This document shows, piece by piece, positions 33,356 to 42,983 of a stretch of 64,000 nt of DNA; position 1 is the first letter of the stretch; each line of letters starts with the position of its first letter. The translations under genes and the position numbers were made by a program. The notes beneath the pieces were generated by a model. It saw only the letters and a program-made list of their open reading frames with translations. It ran no database searches and was not told the DNA's origin. The DNA comes from JAVSMW01 sp032027005 (GTDB lineage: Bacteria; Bacillota; Thermincolia; Thermincolales; UBA2595): positions 123,020-187,019 of the forward strand of contig JAVSMW010000004.1 of assembly GCA_032027005.1 (NCBI GenBank). The letters run 5' to 3'.

Positions 33356-33931
33356 GTGTCTTCAAATCTAGGAAAAGAAAGAATTATTGAAGCTGCGGTT
33401 GAGCTTTTTAAAGAAAAAGGTTATTCTGCTACAAGTGTGCAGGATATTGCTGATAAGCTTGGCTATACTAAGGCAGCTCTTTATTATTATATTCCAAGCA
33501 AAGAGGAAGTCCTTTGGGAAATTTTCGACAAAACTATGACTACAGCGGAACGGCGTATAAAAGAATTAATGAATCAAGACATGTCTATAATAGAGAGAAT
33601 CGAAAAAATAATACATAATCAGATCATGAATGTCCGGGACGAAACACCCTATATGGTGATTTTTTTTACGGAGAGGGCACACTTACCAGAAGGTAAATTA
33701 GATGAAATTAATGTCCGCATCAGTAATTACGAAAAAAAAATTGCAGAGGTACTTCGGGAAGGAATTGCCCTAGGCGTATTAGAACCGATTGATGTTCTCC
33801 CTGTTGTCTACGGGATCCTAGGTATGTGTAACTGGTTAACCCACTGGTTTAACCCCAATGGCTCACGTTCACCGGAAGAAATCGCAAAATTATTCTCACA
33901 ACTAGTTTTACGTGGAATTGTTAAAAAATAG
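33356..33931 (+). CDS. TetR/AcrR-family regulator of the aromatic island
   Basis: 191 residues from GTG 33356 after GAAGGAGGAA. The N-terminal helix-turn-helix (FKEKGYSATSVQDIADKLGYTKAALYYYIPSKEE) is typical. The C-terminal ligand domain is of the kind found in fatty-acid or aromatic acyl-CoA responsive repressors. It faces the hcr genes convergently. Shared palindromes before itself, hcrB and ppsB suggest it represses all of them; the inducer is unknown. Confidence 0.88.
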   Translation: MSSNLGKERIIEAAVELFKEKGYSATSVQDIADKLGYTKAALYYYIPSKEEVLWEIFDKTMTTAERRIKELMNQDMSIIERIEKIIHNQIMNVRDETPYMVIFFTERAHLPEGKLDEINVRISNYEKKIAEVLREGIALGVLEPIDVLPVVYGILGMCNWLTHWFNPNGSRSPEEIAKLFSQLVLRGIVKK

Positions 33932-33940
33932 CATCCCACT

Positions 33941-33981
33941 AAAAACGCCGCTTGTTTGCAAATAGCATCCAAGCGGCGTTT
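33941..33981. terminator. Bidirectional terminator between tetR and hcrA
   Basis: AAAACGCCGCTTG and CAAGCGGCGTTT form a 12-bp stem flanked by A and T runs, between two convergent genes. Confidence 0.7.
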
Positions 33982-34040
33982 ATCCGTATTCTTAAGTTGG
34001 AATCGTCCTACATACAAAAAGGCCATTTTACTCATCACGA

Positions 34041-36440
34041 CTAGCTTTCTAAAGCCGATAATACCTTATCAGGAGTAATTGGCGTGCTATTTATCCTGAC
34101 CCCTATAGCATCATAAACTGCATTAGCCACTGCGGCAAGCATTCCCGCTACAGCCCCTTCCCCAACTTCTTTTGCCCCAAAGGGGCCGTTTGGTTCTAGG
34201 CTGTCTACCAAACCATCTGTTGTTATTGGAGTATCAGTAGCAATTGGCAGCCGGTAATTTAGAAACGACGCATTAAATAGCTGTCCTTTCTCAAGAACTA
34301 TTTCCTCAGAAAGGGCCTGCCCCATGCCCATTGAAACACAACCTTCGACCTGTCCTTCTACTATCGTTTTATTCAAAGGAAAGCCGCAGTCATGAAAGGT
34401 TGAAGCCCGCAACACTTTGACTTTCCCGGTCAGAGTATCAACTTCAACTTCCACGGCCTGGGCGCAAAACCCATAGGCACTTGTGAACAAGCCTTTGGCT
34501 TTGGCCAGGCTGGGATACCGGTCAGTCTCAGGATAACCTTTATATGAACCTGTCCCAATAACTGGGTTCCCATTTTTGCGAAAAATACTTGCTTGAATGG
34601 CTTTGGCATAAGAGACAGAATTTGCAGGACTATCCTTGACAAAAATTTGTTTATTCCTATAGTCCAAATCTTCTGCCTGCACCTCAAGCATTTCCGCAGC
34701 CACTTCCAATAACTGCCTGCGGGCATCGGCAGCTGCCAATTTAACAGCATTACCGGTAATCATGGCTCCACCACTTAAAAAGCTGCCCAAGTCAATCGGG
34801 GTTGTTTCGGTATCCCCGGCCACCACCCGGATATCATCCAGGCCAATTCCCAATTCTTCAGCCGCTATCTGACTCAACGTAGTATAGGAACCCTGCCCAA
34901 TCTCCTGACTGCCTGTAAATAGGGTAGCCGAGCCATCATCATGCATTTTTATCATTGCGGCCGATGCGAAGGGATAGTACATAGCTCCGCTAAACATAGA
35001 ACAAAGAGATATGCCCACTCCCCTGCGGATCCTACCTGTATCATTGCCAATGCCCTTAGTTGCAGGGCTGCCTTGGGTTAGTTGCTTACGTCCGGCACTC
35101 CAGTTAACACCTTCCGCCGCTCCGCGAATAGCATCACTTAACCCACAGCTGTTTAATTTGTCTCCATTAGGCAGGATGTCACCCTTGTGCCTTACGTTCT
35201 TCAGCATAACCTCTACAATGTCCAAACCGGCATCCCTGGCCAGCATATCGAGCTGCGAATCAATGGCAAAGCGAACCTGAGGAGCGCCATGACCCCGCTG
35301 TGGGCCGCGGATTGGGTTATTGGTATAGACAGCTATACCCTCGTAACGGTAATTTGGTACATTATAAACAGGGAAGCTAAAACCATGGCAAAGAAAAACT
35401 ACTATAGCCCCTGAGCCCCGGTAGCCCCCATTATCGACATAAACCTTAATATCCTGAGCTGCAATAGTACCATCTTTTTTGATTCCGGTTTTAATCTTAA
35501 CACTGATAGGATGCCTTTGGCGAGTGGTTGTGAAAACCTCTTCCCGATCCATCTCAAACTTTACAGGGCGGCCCAGCTTCATTGAGAGGTAAGCCGCACA
35601 AAACTCATAAGGAAAAACATCAATTTTCCCGCCAAAGGCCCCACCTACATAAGAGTGGCGCACTCTCACCTTGCTAATCGGCATATTTAGGGCCTTGCTG
35701 AGGACGTATCTTTTTAAGAAGATTCCCATTGTAGATAGCCAAAGATCCAACTTTCCGTTCACTGGGTCATAGCTGGCCACTGCGGCATGGGGCTCTAAAG
35801 CACAATGAGCTGTGGCAACCGCCTCAAAAATGTCTTCCCTGACGTAATCAGCTTGGCGAAAGCCTTCTTCAATATCCCCAAAACTAATAGCCGATCTGGC
35901 GCTAGCATTGTTAATATTTACTTCAGATCTATAGTTCTGAGTTTTCCCTGCCGCACCCCACTCTTCCCAGGCCGATGTACCTTCCAGGGAATTCTCATGA
36001 ATCTCAGGTGCCGATGGTTTAATTGCTTCTTCCGGGGTAAAGACAGCTGGAAGCATCTCATACTCCACCTTGATCAATTTAAGAGCTTCCTCAGCCACTG
36101 CTTCACTCACTGCTGCCACTGCTGCAACCTCATCACCTATATACCTGACTTTGTCAATGGCCAGGGGCCTTTCATCAGCCGGATACCTTGGGGTATCAAC
36201 AAAGGCGTAACGGACATCCCCAACATCTTGGCCGGTAATTACTGCCTTTACCCCCGGTAAGGCTTCTGCGGCACTGGTATCTATATTAATAATCCGGGCA
36301 TGGGGATACGGACTACGCAAAATTTTGCCGTAAAGCATTCCCGGAAGTTTAATGTCAACAGTAAATTGGGCCTGGCCGCAGGCTTTCTCCGGCCCGTCTA
36401 TTCTGGGTAAACCCTCACCTACTACAGCATACTTAGTCAT
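34041..36440 (-). CDS. hcrA: 4-hydroxybenzoyl-CoA reductase, molybdenum (alpha) subunit
   Basis: Xanthine-oxidase family large subunit of about 799 residues. It starts at ATG 36440, because the upstream codons contain the GAGGAGG ribosome binding site. Domain a/b hammerhead at 15-130, then the molybdopterin domains with GGAFGGKIDVFPYEFCAAYL, RGPQRGHGAPQ, GQEIGQGSYTTLSQIAAEELG and the conserved GAKEVGEG near the C-terminus. With hcrC and hcrB it forms the enzyme that removes the phenolic hydroxyl of 4-hydroxybenzoyl-CoA. Assignment rests mainly on the diagnostic hcrB subunit. Confidence 0.88.
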   Translation of the reverse strand: MTKYAVVGEGLPRIDGPEKACGQAQFTVDIKLPGMLYGKILRSPYPHARIINIDTSAAEALPGVKAVITGQDVGDVRYAFVDTPRYPADERPLAIDKVRYIGDEVAAVAAVSEAVAEEALKLIKVEYEMLPAVFTPEEAIKPSAPEIHENSLEGTSAWEEWGAAGKTQNYRSEVNINNASARSAISFGDIEEGFRQADYVREDIFEAVATAHCALEPHAAVASYDPVNGKLDLWLSTMGIFLKRYVLSKALNMPISKVRVRHSYVGGAFGGKIDVFPYEFCAAYLSMKLGRPVKFEMDREEVFTTTRQRHPISVKIKTGIKKDGTIAAQDIKVYVDNGGYRGSGAIVVFLCHGFSFPVYNVPNYRYEGIAVYTNNPIRGPQRGHGAPQVRFAIDSQLDMLARDAGLDIVEVMLKNVRHKGDILPNGDKLNSCGLSDAIRGAAEGVNWSAGRKQLTQGSPATKGIGNDTGRIRRGVGISLCSMFSGAMYYPFASAAMIKMHDDGSATLFTGSQEIGQGSYTTLSQIAAEELGIGLDDIRVVAGDTETTPIDLGSFLSGGAMITGNAVKLAAADARRQLLEVAAEMLEVQAEDLDYRNKQIFVKDSPANSVSYAKAIQASIFRKNGNPVIGTGSYKGYPETDRYPSLAKAKGLFTSAYGFCAQAVEVEVDTLTGKVKVLRASTFHDCGFPLNKTIVEGQVEGCVSMGMGQALSEEIVLEKGQLFNASFLNYRLPIATDTPITTDGLVDSLEPNGPFGAKEVGEGAVAGMLAAVANAVYDAIGVRINSTPITPDKVLSALES

Positions 36441-36455
36441 TTGTATCCTCCTCAC

Positions 36456-36935
36456 TTAGTTTTCTACAAGGGCCTTCCCCTGCGCCACAGCTGAAATTGC
36501 TTCAATGATCTTGACATACCCTGTACAACGGCAAATATTACCGGCAATAGCCTCCTTAATTTCCTGCTCACTAGGCAGAGGATTATTCTCTAACAAATAT
36601 TTGGCTGCCAATAACATACCAGGAGTACAGAATCCGCATTGTATTGCTCCCAGCTTAACAAATGCCTCCTGCAACGGGTGCAGATGCCCATTCCTGCTTA
36701 GTCCTTCAATGGTTGAGATAGACTTACCATTTACACTTACGGCCAGTACCAGACAGGAACTGACCGGTTTCCCATCCACCAAAACCGTACAGGCTCCGCA
36801 TTCACCCTGGTTACAGCCCTTTTTTGTGCCTGTAAGTCCTAACTCCTCCCTAAGCACTTCCAGGAGGGTTTGCTCAGGATTAACAGCCACCTCATTGGGC
36901 TCGCCGTTTACAATAATGTTGATTATCCTTTTCAT
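36456..36935 (-). CDS. hcrC: 4-hydroxybenzoyl-CoA reductase, [2Fe-2S] (gamma) subunit
   Basis: 159 residues with two [2Fe-2S] motifs: the plant-type CNQGECGACTVLVDG...C and the helical CGFCTPGML...CRCTGY. It relays electrons between the flavin/4Fe-4S subunit and the molybdenum centre. It overlaps hcrB by 4 bp and is 15 bp from hcrA. Confidence 0.93.
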   Translation of the reverse strand: MKRIINIIVNGEPNEVAVNPEQTLLEVLREELGLTGTKKGCNQGECGACTVLVDGKPVSSCLVLAVSVNGKSISTIEGLSRNGHLHPLQEAFVKLGAIQCGFCTPGMLLAAKYLLENNPLPSEQEIKEAIAGNICRCTGYVKIIEAISAVAQGKALVEN

Positions 36936-37924
36936 GACTTAATTCCTCCCAACTCAGCAAAAGCCTCTGAAACCATCGATTTGACAATCCTTTTCTTAAA
37001 TTGTGGAGATACCCTGTCTGTTTTTACCGGATGAACCTCTGCTGCTGCAGCTTCCGCAGCGGCTGCAATTAAGTTTTCATCTAGCTTTTGGCCAATCAAT
37101 TTGCTTTCAGCCGTAAAAGCCCGAACCGGCCCAGAGCCCACACCGCCAAAAATCAAACGGGCATCACGGCAGATTCCTTCACCGGAATCGATTTTAAGCA
37201 GTGCCGCCAAACCAACCAGCGGGAAATCAAGGGATTCCCTAAACCGGTATTTACGGTACAAGCCTTTAATCCCATCAGCCGGCAGCGGAATTTTAATCTC
37301 TGTTAATACACCATTTTTGCCAGAGGCCAGCAAATTAGGGGCTTTGCCCACCCCGGTATAAAATTGGTCTATGGGCAGCCATCCTTCATCACCACTCAAT
37401 CGGATTTGAGCGTTCAGAGCAATTAGAGCAGGGGCTGCATCCCCGGAAAAAGTGGAATAACAGGTGTTTTCCTTGTTGGTAACATGACAAATTACCCCTC
37501 CGGCTTTGATGCAGTCCGGCCTAGCACTCCGCCAGAATTCAGACTGGTTATAAAATTTGCATCTGGTGTCCAAACAAATATTTCCACCAATAGTCGCGAC
37601 AGTGCGCAGCAAGGGGGAGCCGACTTCCCAGGCAGCCTGAGCCAGCAAAGGCAATTTTTCTTTGATAAGTCTAGATGTTGCAATCTCTTCCAATGTAGCC
37701 AGCGGGCCAATAGAAATCGTGCCTGGCTTTTCCTGGATTTGCTTTAACCCTGAAATATTGGCCAGACTAATGACATACTCAGGCACCTTTCTGCGCTGTT
37801 TCATGGCTACCAGCAAATCCGTTCCGCCGGCAATAATAACACATTGTCCCTGGTATTTGTCCATCATGCTTACTGCTTCACTAATCTCCCCAGGTTCAAG
37901 GTATTCAAATTTCGGCAAATGCAT
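36932..37924 (-). CDS. hcrB: 4-hydroxybenzoyl-CoA reductase, FAD and [4Fe-4S] (beta) subunit
   Basis: 330 residues of the CO-dehydrogenase flavoprotein fold (IAGGTDLLVAM near 33, TIGGNICLD near 111). The decisive feature is an insertion with four cysteines, Cys122, Cys138, Cys146 and Cys155. Both spacing and numbering agree with the extra [4Fe-4S] cluster that, as I recall, defines the Thauera enzyme and reverses the electron flow so that ferredoxin can reduce the substrate. Ordinary xanthine dehydrogenases lack it. First gene of hcrBCA, with a TetR-type palindrome 52 bp upstream. Confidence 0.93.
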   Translation of the reverse strand: MHLPKFEYLEPGEISEAVSMMDKYQGQCVIIAGGTDLLVAMKQRRKVPEYVISLANISGLKQIQEKPGTISIGPLATLEEIATSRLIKEKLPLLAQAAWEVGSPLLRTVATIGGNICLDTRCKFYNQSEFWRSARPDCIKAGGVICHVTNKENTCYSTFSGDAAPALIALNAQIRLSGDEGWLPIDQFYTGVGKAPNLLASGKNGVLTEIKIPLPADGIKGLYRKYRFRESLDFPLVGLAALLKIDSGEGICRDARLIFGGVGSGPVRAFTAESKLIGQKLDENLIAAAAEAAAAEVHPVKTDRVSPQFKKRIVKSMVSEAFAELGGIKS

Positions 37925-37975
37925 TTTACACCCTCCTCTTCCAATGTTAGCATTTCAAAACCATTTCCCTTTCTA

Positions 37976-37987
37976 TTAACCAGTTAG
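37976..37987. promoter_or_regulatory. TetR-type operator O2 before hcrB
   Basis: TTAACCAGTTAG followed by TAGAA, the same motif as before tetR. It lies 52 bp upstream of the hcrB start. Confidence 0.7.
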
Positions 37988-38004
37988 TAGAATTTAAGAA
38001 AGGG

Positions 38005-38032
38005 GAGGATGGACACAAGGTCCATCTCCGCC
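38005..38032 (-). terminator. Hairpin after ubiD
   Basis: GATGGAC and GTCCATC enclose a short loop, extended by GGA/TCC. The downstream tail on the minus strand is pyrimidine-rich but not a pure T-run, so termination may be partial. Confidence 0.45.
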
Positions 38033-38039
38033 TAAACTC

Positions 38040-39461
38040 TTATTTCCATTCACCAAACCCAAACTCTGACCAGCGGCTTTGTACTTTTTTAACTGTTTCT
38101 TGATCCGGGACTACCAATTCAGGCTTTTCCTTCCACTCGTATGGCGTACAGGCATCCATAATGATTCGGGAAGTAATGTCTCTGGCGTCGATAGGAAGTG
38201 CCGGATCCAACGAAGTGGAACGGCCGCGATTAATAATCTGCGTACTGCGCAGGGGGTCATAGCGCACAGATAATGCCCACACAACTCTATCCCAATCATT
38301 TGCTTCAATGTCGTCATCAACCACAATAACACCCTTTAAACCGTAACTTCCGGTAGTAGTTGAGATCACAGCCGTGCCCACCTGCATTGAATGTCCGGGG
38401 TATTTTTGCTGCACTGAGACTATCGCCCAAAACCTTCCCAAAGAAGCGGGCGGAATATACACAGATTGTATGCCCGGAATTTTCATTGCCTCCAGCTCAG
38501 CCCATAGACTGCCAATTTTGGTCAGAGACTGAATCATATTGACATCATTGATGGGTTTTCCTACAGCAGTCGCCCAAAAAATTGGATTATTGCGGTGCAT
38601 TACCCTCTGTACATTGATGTAAACTTTTGGCGAATCCTTGCCCTTGCTGCCGGAATAATATCCCGTATATTCAGCAAAAGGCCCCTCTTCAAGCATATCA
38701 TCGGGATCTATCTCACCCTCAAGGACTATTTCGGCGTGAGCCGGTACAGGCAGGCCGGTAAAATCACTAATAATAACTTCTATTGCTTCTCCTCTGATAG
38801 CACCGGCGATATCATATTCATCGGTCTGAATTGGATTCGTGGTGCTTGCAACCAGAGAGAGCAGGGGGTCTCCTCCTATTACTATGGCCGCAGGCATTTT
38901 TTTGCCCATTGCTTTATACTGCCTGAGCATAAGGTCGGCATGCTTCCCTTTTAGCAGTTGAACCCCGATCCTTTTTTCATCGAAAACCTGCATCCGGTAT
39001 GTGCCCAGATTTACCCAGCCGGTTTCGGGATCCTTGGTTACCAGGTAAGCTGATGTACCGATGTATCTTCCGCCATCCTTAGGATAAAACATTGGTGACG
39101 GGAAATCCAAAACATTAATCTTATCCCCTTGAACCACATTTTCTAAAATAGGCCCATTGTCAACTACTTTGGGTTTGACATACTGCCGGGATAATTTCAT
39201 CCACTCCCGCGAAAGGTCGCTCAAAGTGTAATGGGTCGGCAGTCCCAAGGTGATGGCCAGCCGTTTTTCGGTAGCAAAGGCACTTGTCAGGACTGGAATA
39301 GTATAGTCTTTGACATTTTCAAACAACAGACAGGGGCCGCCCTTTTCTTCATTTAGTTTTGCAGTATGGGCGAGTTCCAAATTCCAGTTTACTTCGCTTT
39401 TAATTCTATGCAGCAAATTTTCTTCTTCACATTTTGCAATAAAATCCCGTAAATCTTTCAT
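38040..39461 (-). CDS. UbiD-family (de)carboxylase, probable phenylphosphate carboxylase or 4-hydroxybenzoate decarboxylase
   Basis: 473 residues of the prenylated-FMN dependent UbiD fold. FPSPMFYPKDGGRYIGT and the acidic active-site segment EGPFAEYTGYYSG are present; INRGRSTSLDPA lies near the C-terminus. In this setting it should carboxylate phenylphosphate to 4-hydroxybenzoate, the second step of anaerobic phenol use. Only one UbiD paralogue and no UbiX flavin prenyltransferase are in the window, whereas Thauera uses several carboxylase subunits. It starts 57 bp after the ppsA-like gene. Confidence 0.85.
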   Translation of the reverse strand: MKDLRDFIAKCEEENLLHRIKSEVNWNLELAHTAKLNEEKGGPCLLFENVKDYTIPVLTSAFATEKRLAITLGLPTHYTLSDLSREWMKLSRQYVKPKVVDNGPILENVVQGDKINVLDFPSPMFYPKDGGRYIGTSAYLVTKDPETGWVNLGTYRMQVFDEKRIGVQLLKGKHADLMLRQYKAMGKKMPAAIVIGGDPLLSLVASTTNPIQTDEYDIAGAIRGEAIEVIISDFTGLPVPAHAEIVLEGEIDPDDMLEEGPFAEYTGYYSGSKGKDSPKVYINVQRVMHRNNPIFWATAVGKPINDVNMIQSLTKIGSLWAELEAMKIPGIQSVYIPPASLGRFWAIVSVQQKYPGHSMQVGTAVISTTTGSYGLKGVIVVDDDIEANDWDRVVWALSVRYDPLRSTQIINRGRSTSLDPALPIDARDITSRIIMDACTPYEWKEKPELVVPDQETVKKVQSRWSEFGFGEWK

Positions 39462-39517
39462 TTATATTCATCTCCTTCCATTATCGGATAATCTCAAATT
39501 TAGTCAGAATAGCCAGC

Positions 39518-41179
39518 TTAATCTAGCTTGTATACTCTGAGTAAATCGCCGTCTACCCTGATCCTGTCACCGCTTTTGATTTTTCTTGTAGCATCACCGC
39601 AGCCTACAACCGCAGGGATACCATATTCCCGGCTAACTATTACAGGATGGGATAAAGAGCCTCCGCTGTCACAAACCAAACCCTTGATAGAACCAAACAG
39701 CGGCGTCCAAGTAGCACTTGTCATCGGGGTCACCATTATATCCCCGGGCTGCAGCTTATCCCATTCACTCTCATCAAATATCACGCAGGCTATACCCTCA
39801 ACCACACCAGGTGAGCCGGCTCCGCCAACTGCTAGGGCCCCAACCTTTTCGGCACTTTCTATGGGTTGGGATATACTTACACTTAGAGTTGGATCAAGCT
39901 TTAACATTTCACCGATGGCATTAGGATCTCCCATAACCTGCGGCACTTCATCAGTCTGAGAAATACTCTTGTAGTACTCCCATTCTTTCCGCCGCTCTTT
40001 TACAAGGTCGATATAACGACCTTTTTCCCGGTTGCCAACAGCTGAAATAATTTCATCGGTGAACAGCATAAACACATCATCTGCTTTTTCTATTACGCCA
40101 TCCTCTGCCATTCGCTTCCCGCATTCAATAAAGCACCGGCGGCCAAAAGCCATCCGCTTAAATTCCCCGTGCCAGGCAGCGCCTTCACTCCAGTAATTGG
40201 CAGCCTGGGTACATATCAGTAACATTTCGAACCAGTCCCTTTGGGATTCGGGCACTTTAGCTAACAACTCTTTTTTGAGTTCCTCGCTTCTTTTAACCAT
40301 CTTATTGCGTTCATTGTCTGCAGCATGAACACCGCCGGTTTCCAAATATCGTCTTACCTCTGTTACAATTAAATTATGGTCTTCATACCAACCGGGGTTA
40401 CAGAATTCATACATTCTCATCAACCGCCAGCCATCACGGGCAATAAATTCATTCAGTTCATTAACCCATTGTCTTCCCAACTCACTTTCCTGCATTGCGG
40501 AAATAACTTCGCTGTCAGGAAGCTTAAATTTCTCTTCAAGCTTAAGCTCCAGGGCAAGAGTTGCCAGGGCAGCCAGGCCGGCATTGGAACGGTACAGAGG
40601 ATTATCAATTCCTCTGATTAACTCGGAGTATTCCGGGTCAGTGGCCTTCATGCCAGTTAATTCCTGGGCCAGTTGCTGAAACAAAGCCGGCAGTGGTGTG
40701 ATAGCGAACCAACCTTTGAAATACCTGTAAATAGACTCTACGTGTAAATTAATTATGTCATATACATGTCCGATTAGTTCTTCCCTGGTTAGATCTTCAA
40801 CATTAAGCTTGGCAAAAGGTTCCATTAATTGATCAAATTCGGCAAATAACTTATCACAATAACCAAATGGATCTTTGACAACTTCCGTCAATCTCTTGCG
40901 ATAAATGGCTTCACGTTCTGGAATTTCTTCATCTAGCGGGATAGCACGTGTAAGATAGCCATGGCCTTTATGTAATTTCCAGTAATATCCTTTGGTTGTA
41001 GGCAGTGACATAAAAGCTGCACCTCTTCTAATACCACCTACCATAAGGCCATACCAAAACTCGCAATATAGAGGCGTCATTGCCGGCTCAGTATGTGCGG
41101 GAGTTCTAACCCAGACAGGATATTTTTTAAGATCAAAATCAGTAACTTCCCAAGAGTCCAAATTCCGTCCGTAATGCAT
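39518..41179 (-). CDS. ppsA: Phenylphosphate synthase alpha-like subunit (PEP-synthase mobile domain)
   Basis: About 553 residues from ATG 41179, spaced 8 bases from GGGAGG. The C-terminal swivelling phosphohistidine domain has CDSGGSLSHPVIVSREYG, with the phosphorylated His near residue 511-514. The N-terminal half is the poorly conserved helical region seen in phenylphosphate synthase subunit 1 and lacks the PEP-binding barrel of PEP synthase. With the ATP-binding subunit at 44320 it would phosphorylate phenol. A broader aryl substrate such as catechol cannot be excluded. Confidence 0.8.
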   Translation of the reverse strand: MHYGRNLDSWEVTDFDLKKYPVWVRTPAHTEPAMTPLYCEFWYGLMVGGIRRGAAFMSLPTTKGYYWKLHKGHGYLTRAIPLDEEIPEREAIYRKRLTEVVKDPFGYCDKLFAEFDQLMEPFAKLNVEDLTREELIGHVYDIINLHVESIYRYFKGWFAITPLPALFQQLAQELTGMKATDPEYSELIRGIDNPLYRSNAGLAALATLALELKLEEKFKLPDSEVISAMQESELGRQWVNELNEFIARDGWRLMRMYEFCNPGWYEDHNLIVTEVRRYLETGGVHAADNERNKMVKRSEELKKELLAKVPESQRDWFEMLLICTQAANYWSEGAAWHGEFKRMAFGRRCFIECGKRMAEDGVIEKADDVFMLFTDEIISAVGNREKGRYIDLVKERRKEWEYYKSISQTDEVPQVMGDPNAIGEMLKLDPTLSVSISQPIESAEKVGALAVGGAGSPGVVEGIACVIFDESEWDKLQPGDIMVTPMTSATWTPLFGSIKGLVCDSGGSLSHPVIVSREYGIPAVVGCGDATRKIKSGDRIRVDGDLLRVYKLD

Positions 41180-41251
41180 TAATTTCATCCTCCCTTAATG
41201 TCTGATTTTCTCACACCATCAAATTAGATTTTGCTTGCACCCAAGGTTAAA

Positions 41252-42895
41252 TTAAGAAATTTTATTCTCCGATTTAAGTTTTTCAAGTATATCCTTTTCC
41301 AAAGTTGGTTTATCTACCTTGGCATCACTTACTAAAGGTATGCTGTCAATGATTTCTACTCTTTCCGGGCACTTAAATGGTGCAAGACCCTGGCCCTTTA
41401 AATAGGTTGTTATTTCCTCAAGTTTTGGCGGGTTTTCTTTCTGGCGAGGCACAATGTAAGCGCAGGCCTTTTCACCCATCACCGGATCCGGCATTTTAAC
41501 AACAACAGCAACACCCACTTTGGGATGGTTTTGCAATACATTCTCAACCTCTGTCGGGTATATATTTTGGCCGCCGCGGATAATAACCTGCTTCTCGCGT
41601 CCTACAATCATCAGGTTCCCTTGCTCATCAAGCTTACCTAAATCACCCATATGGAACCAGCCGTCTTGCCACACCTCTTTAGTCATTTCCGGATCCTTCC
41701 AGTAACCACCTACAGAACCAGGGCCTCTGAAGCATACTTCACCTATCTCTCCTACAGGCACTTCCCCCCCGTCTTTGTTTACCAATTTAACTTCATTCCC
41801 CACATGCAGCTTACCAACTGCAAAACGCCTTATTTCAGTAGGATCATCGAAATCACAGGCTGCGACAGAGCCGGCGTCTATCCCGCCATAATGGTTGATT
41901 ATGACACAGCCAAACCGATTTTCAGCTTCTTCCGCTACATTGTAAGGAAGGGGCGCCCCGGTGCTGTTTAAAACCTTGACCGAGCTAAGGTCAAATTTGT
42001 CGAAATCCGGGTGTCTTAGCATTTGGATTAATTGGGTAGGAACAACTGCTACTATAGTAATTTTTTTGTCTTGAATAAGCTGCAATGCATCCCTGGCATC
42101 AAAGTTTTCCATTAAAATGCACTTAGCACCTACAAATGGCGGAAAAAAGTAGCCCGGCCTGCCGGCTCCGGAGATAGGAGCAAATGCACCTACTATATCG
42201 TCGCCATTCATCCTCAGCCTTTTCATATGAGATTTGGCAGCAAAGGTACGTAAAGCTAACGGACATTCCACAACCTTTGGGAAACCGGTGCTGCCGCTTG
42301 TGAATTCAACATAGGCCACTTCATAATATTTGACCTTGCGCTCTTGAAAAACTTCTTTGGAAAACTTTGTCTCTAATGGCAGCTTTATTACTTCATTGAT
42401 GGAAATAGCACCCTCAGGCACATCGTCTCCGGCTATAAAGATATGCTCCAAAGCCGGCAGCTCAGGCTTCAGTTTGCTAATCATATCCCAGTAATCAAAG
42501 CCTCTGAACTCTTTAAACGCTACATATGCCTTGGCGCCGGTGTCTTTTAAAATGAAGCCTATTTCCTGGTCACGCAGGGTTCGGGCCGCAGAAATATTCA
42601 TTAATCCCGCTTTTTCACATGCAACTCGAAATAAGACCAGGTCGATGGTATTAGGCAAATGGCAAAGGACTACATCGTCCTTTTGCAAGCCTAATTCGAT
42701 TAATTTTGCTGATATTCTAGTGACTTCTAAATTGATTTTTGACCAGGTAACACACCGGGCCTCGTCCTCATAAGCTTCTTTATGGGGAAAAGATTGCGCA
42801 TTTTTTTCATACAGGTCTGAATAAGTGATATCTTCCCAGTAGCCTTTGGCAGTATAATCTTTGATCATTTCATCAGAATACCTAGTTGGCCGCAT
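41252..42895 (-). CDS. Aryl-CoA ligase (AMP-forming), probable 4-hydroxybenzoate-CoA ligase
   Basis: 547-residue adenylating enzyme. Motifs: VEFTSGSTGFPKVV (phosphate loop), NHYGGIDAGS, GWFHMGDLGKLDEQG and IRGGQNIYPTEVENVL, ending with the catalytic lysine region VSDAKVDKPTLEKDIL. It resembles the 2,3-dihydroxybenzoate-AMP ligase group. Placed between the pps genes and upstream of 4-hydroxybenzoyl-CoA reductase, it should supply 4-hydroxybenzoyl-CoA. A clear AAGGAGG precedes the ATG. Confidence 0.85.
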   Translation of the reverse strand: MRPTRYSDEMIKDYTAKGYWEDITYSDLYEKNAQSFPHKEAYEDEARCVTWSKINLEVTRISAKLIELGLQKDDVVLCHLPNTIDLVLFRVACEKAGLMNISAARTLRDQEIGFILKDTGAKAYVAFKEFRGFDYWDMISKLKPELPALEHIFIAGDDVPEGAISINEVIKLPLETKFSKEVFQERKVKYYEVAYVEFTSGSTGFPKVVECPLALRTFAAKSHMKRLRMNGDDIVGAFAPISGAGRPGYFFPPFVGAKCILMENFDARDALQLIQDKKITIVAVVPTQLIQMLRHPDFDKFDLSSVKVLNSTGAPLPYNVAEEAENRFGCVIINHYGGIDAGSVAACDFDDPTEIRRFAVGKLHVGNEVKLVNKDGGEVPVGEIGEVCFRGPGSVGGYWKDPEMTKEVWQDGWFHMGDLGKLDEQGNLMIVGREKQVIIRGGQNIYPTEVENVLQNHPKVGVAVVVKMPDPVMGEKACAYIVPRQKENPPKLEEITTYLKGQGLAPFKCPERVEIIDSIPLVSDAKVDKPTLEKDILEKLKSENKIS

Positions 42896-42983
42896 TGTAA
42901 GCCTCCTTCTTTTTTTGAATTTTTTTAAATGGCTATCAACCTTTAGTATTTGCAGCTACTTCATCAGTCACCCCCTTGTATTT

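Noticed and set aside
34041..37924. Annotation as xanthine dehydrogenase or CO dehydrogenase
   Set aside because: The four-cysteine insertion in the flavin subunit and the surrounding ligase and UbiD genes point to 4-hydroxybenzoyl-CoA reductase.
39518..41179. Annotation as PEP synthase or pyruvate phosphate dikinase
   Set aside because: The PEP-binding barrel is absent and the ATP-binding domain is a separate gene; context favours phenylphosphate synthase.
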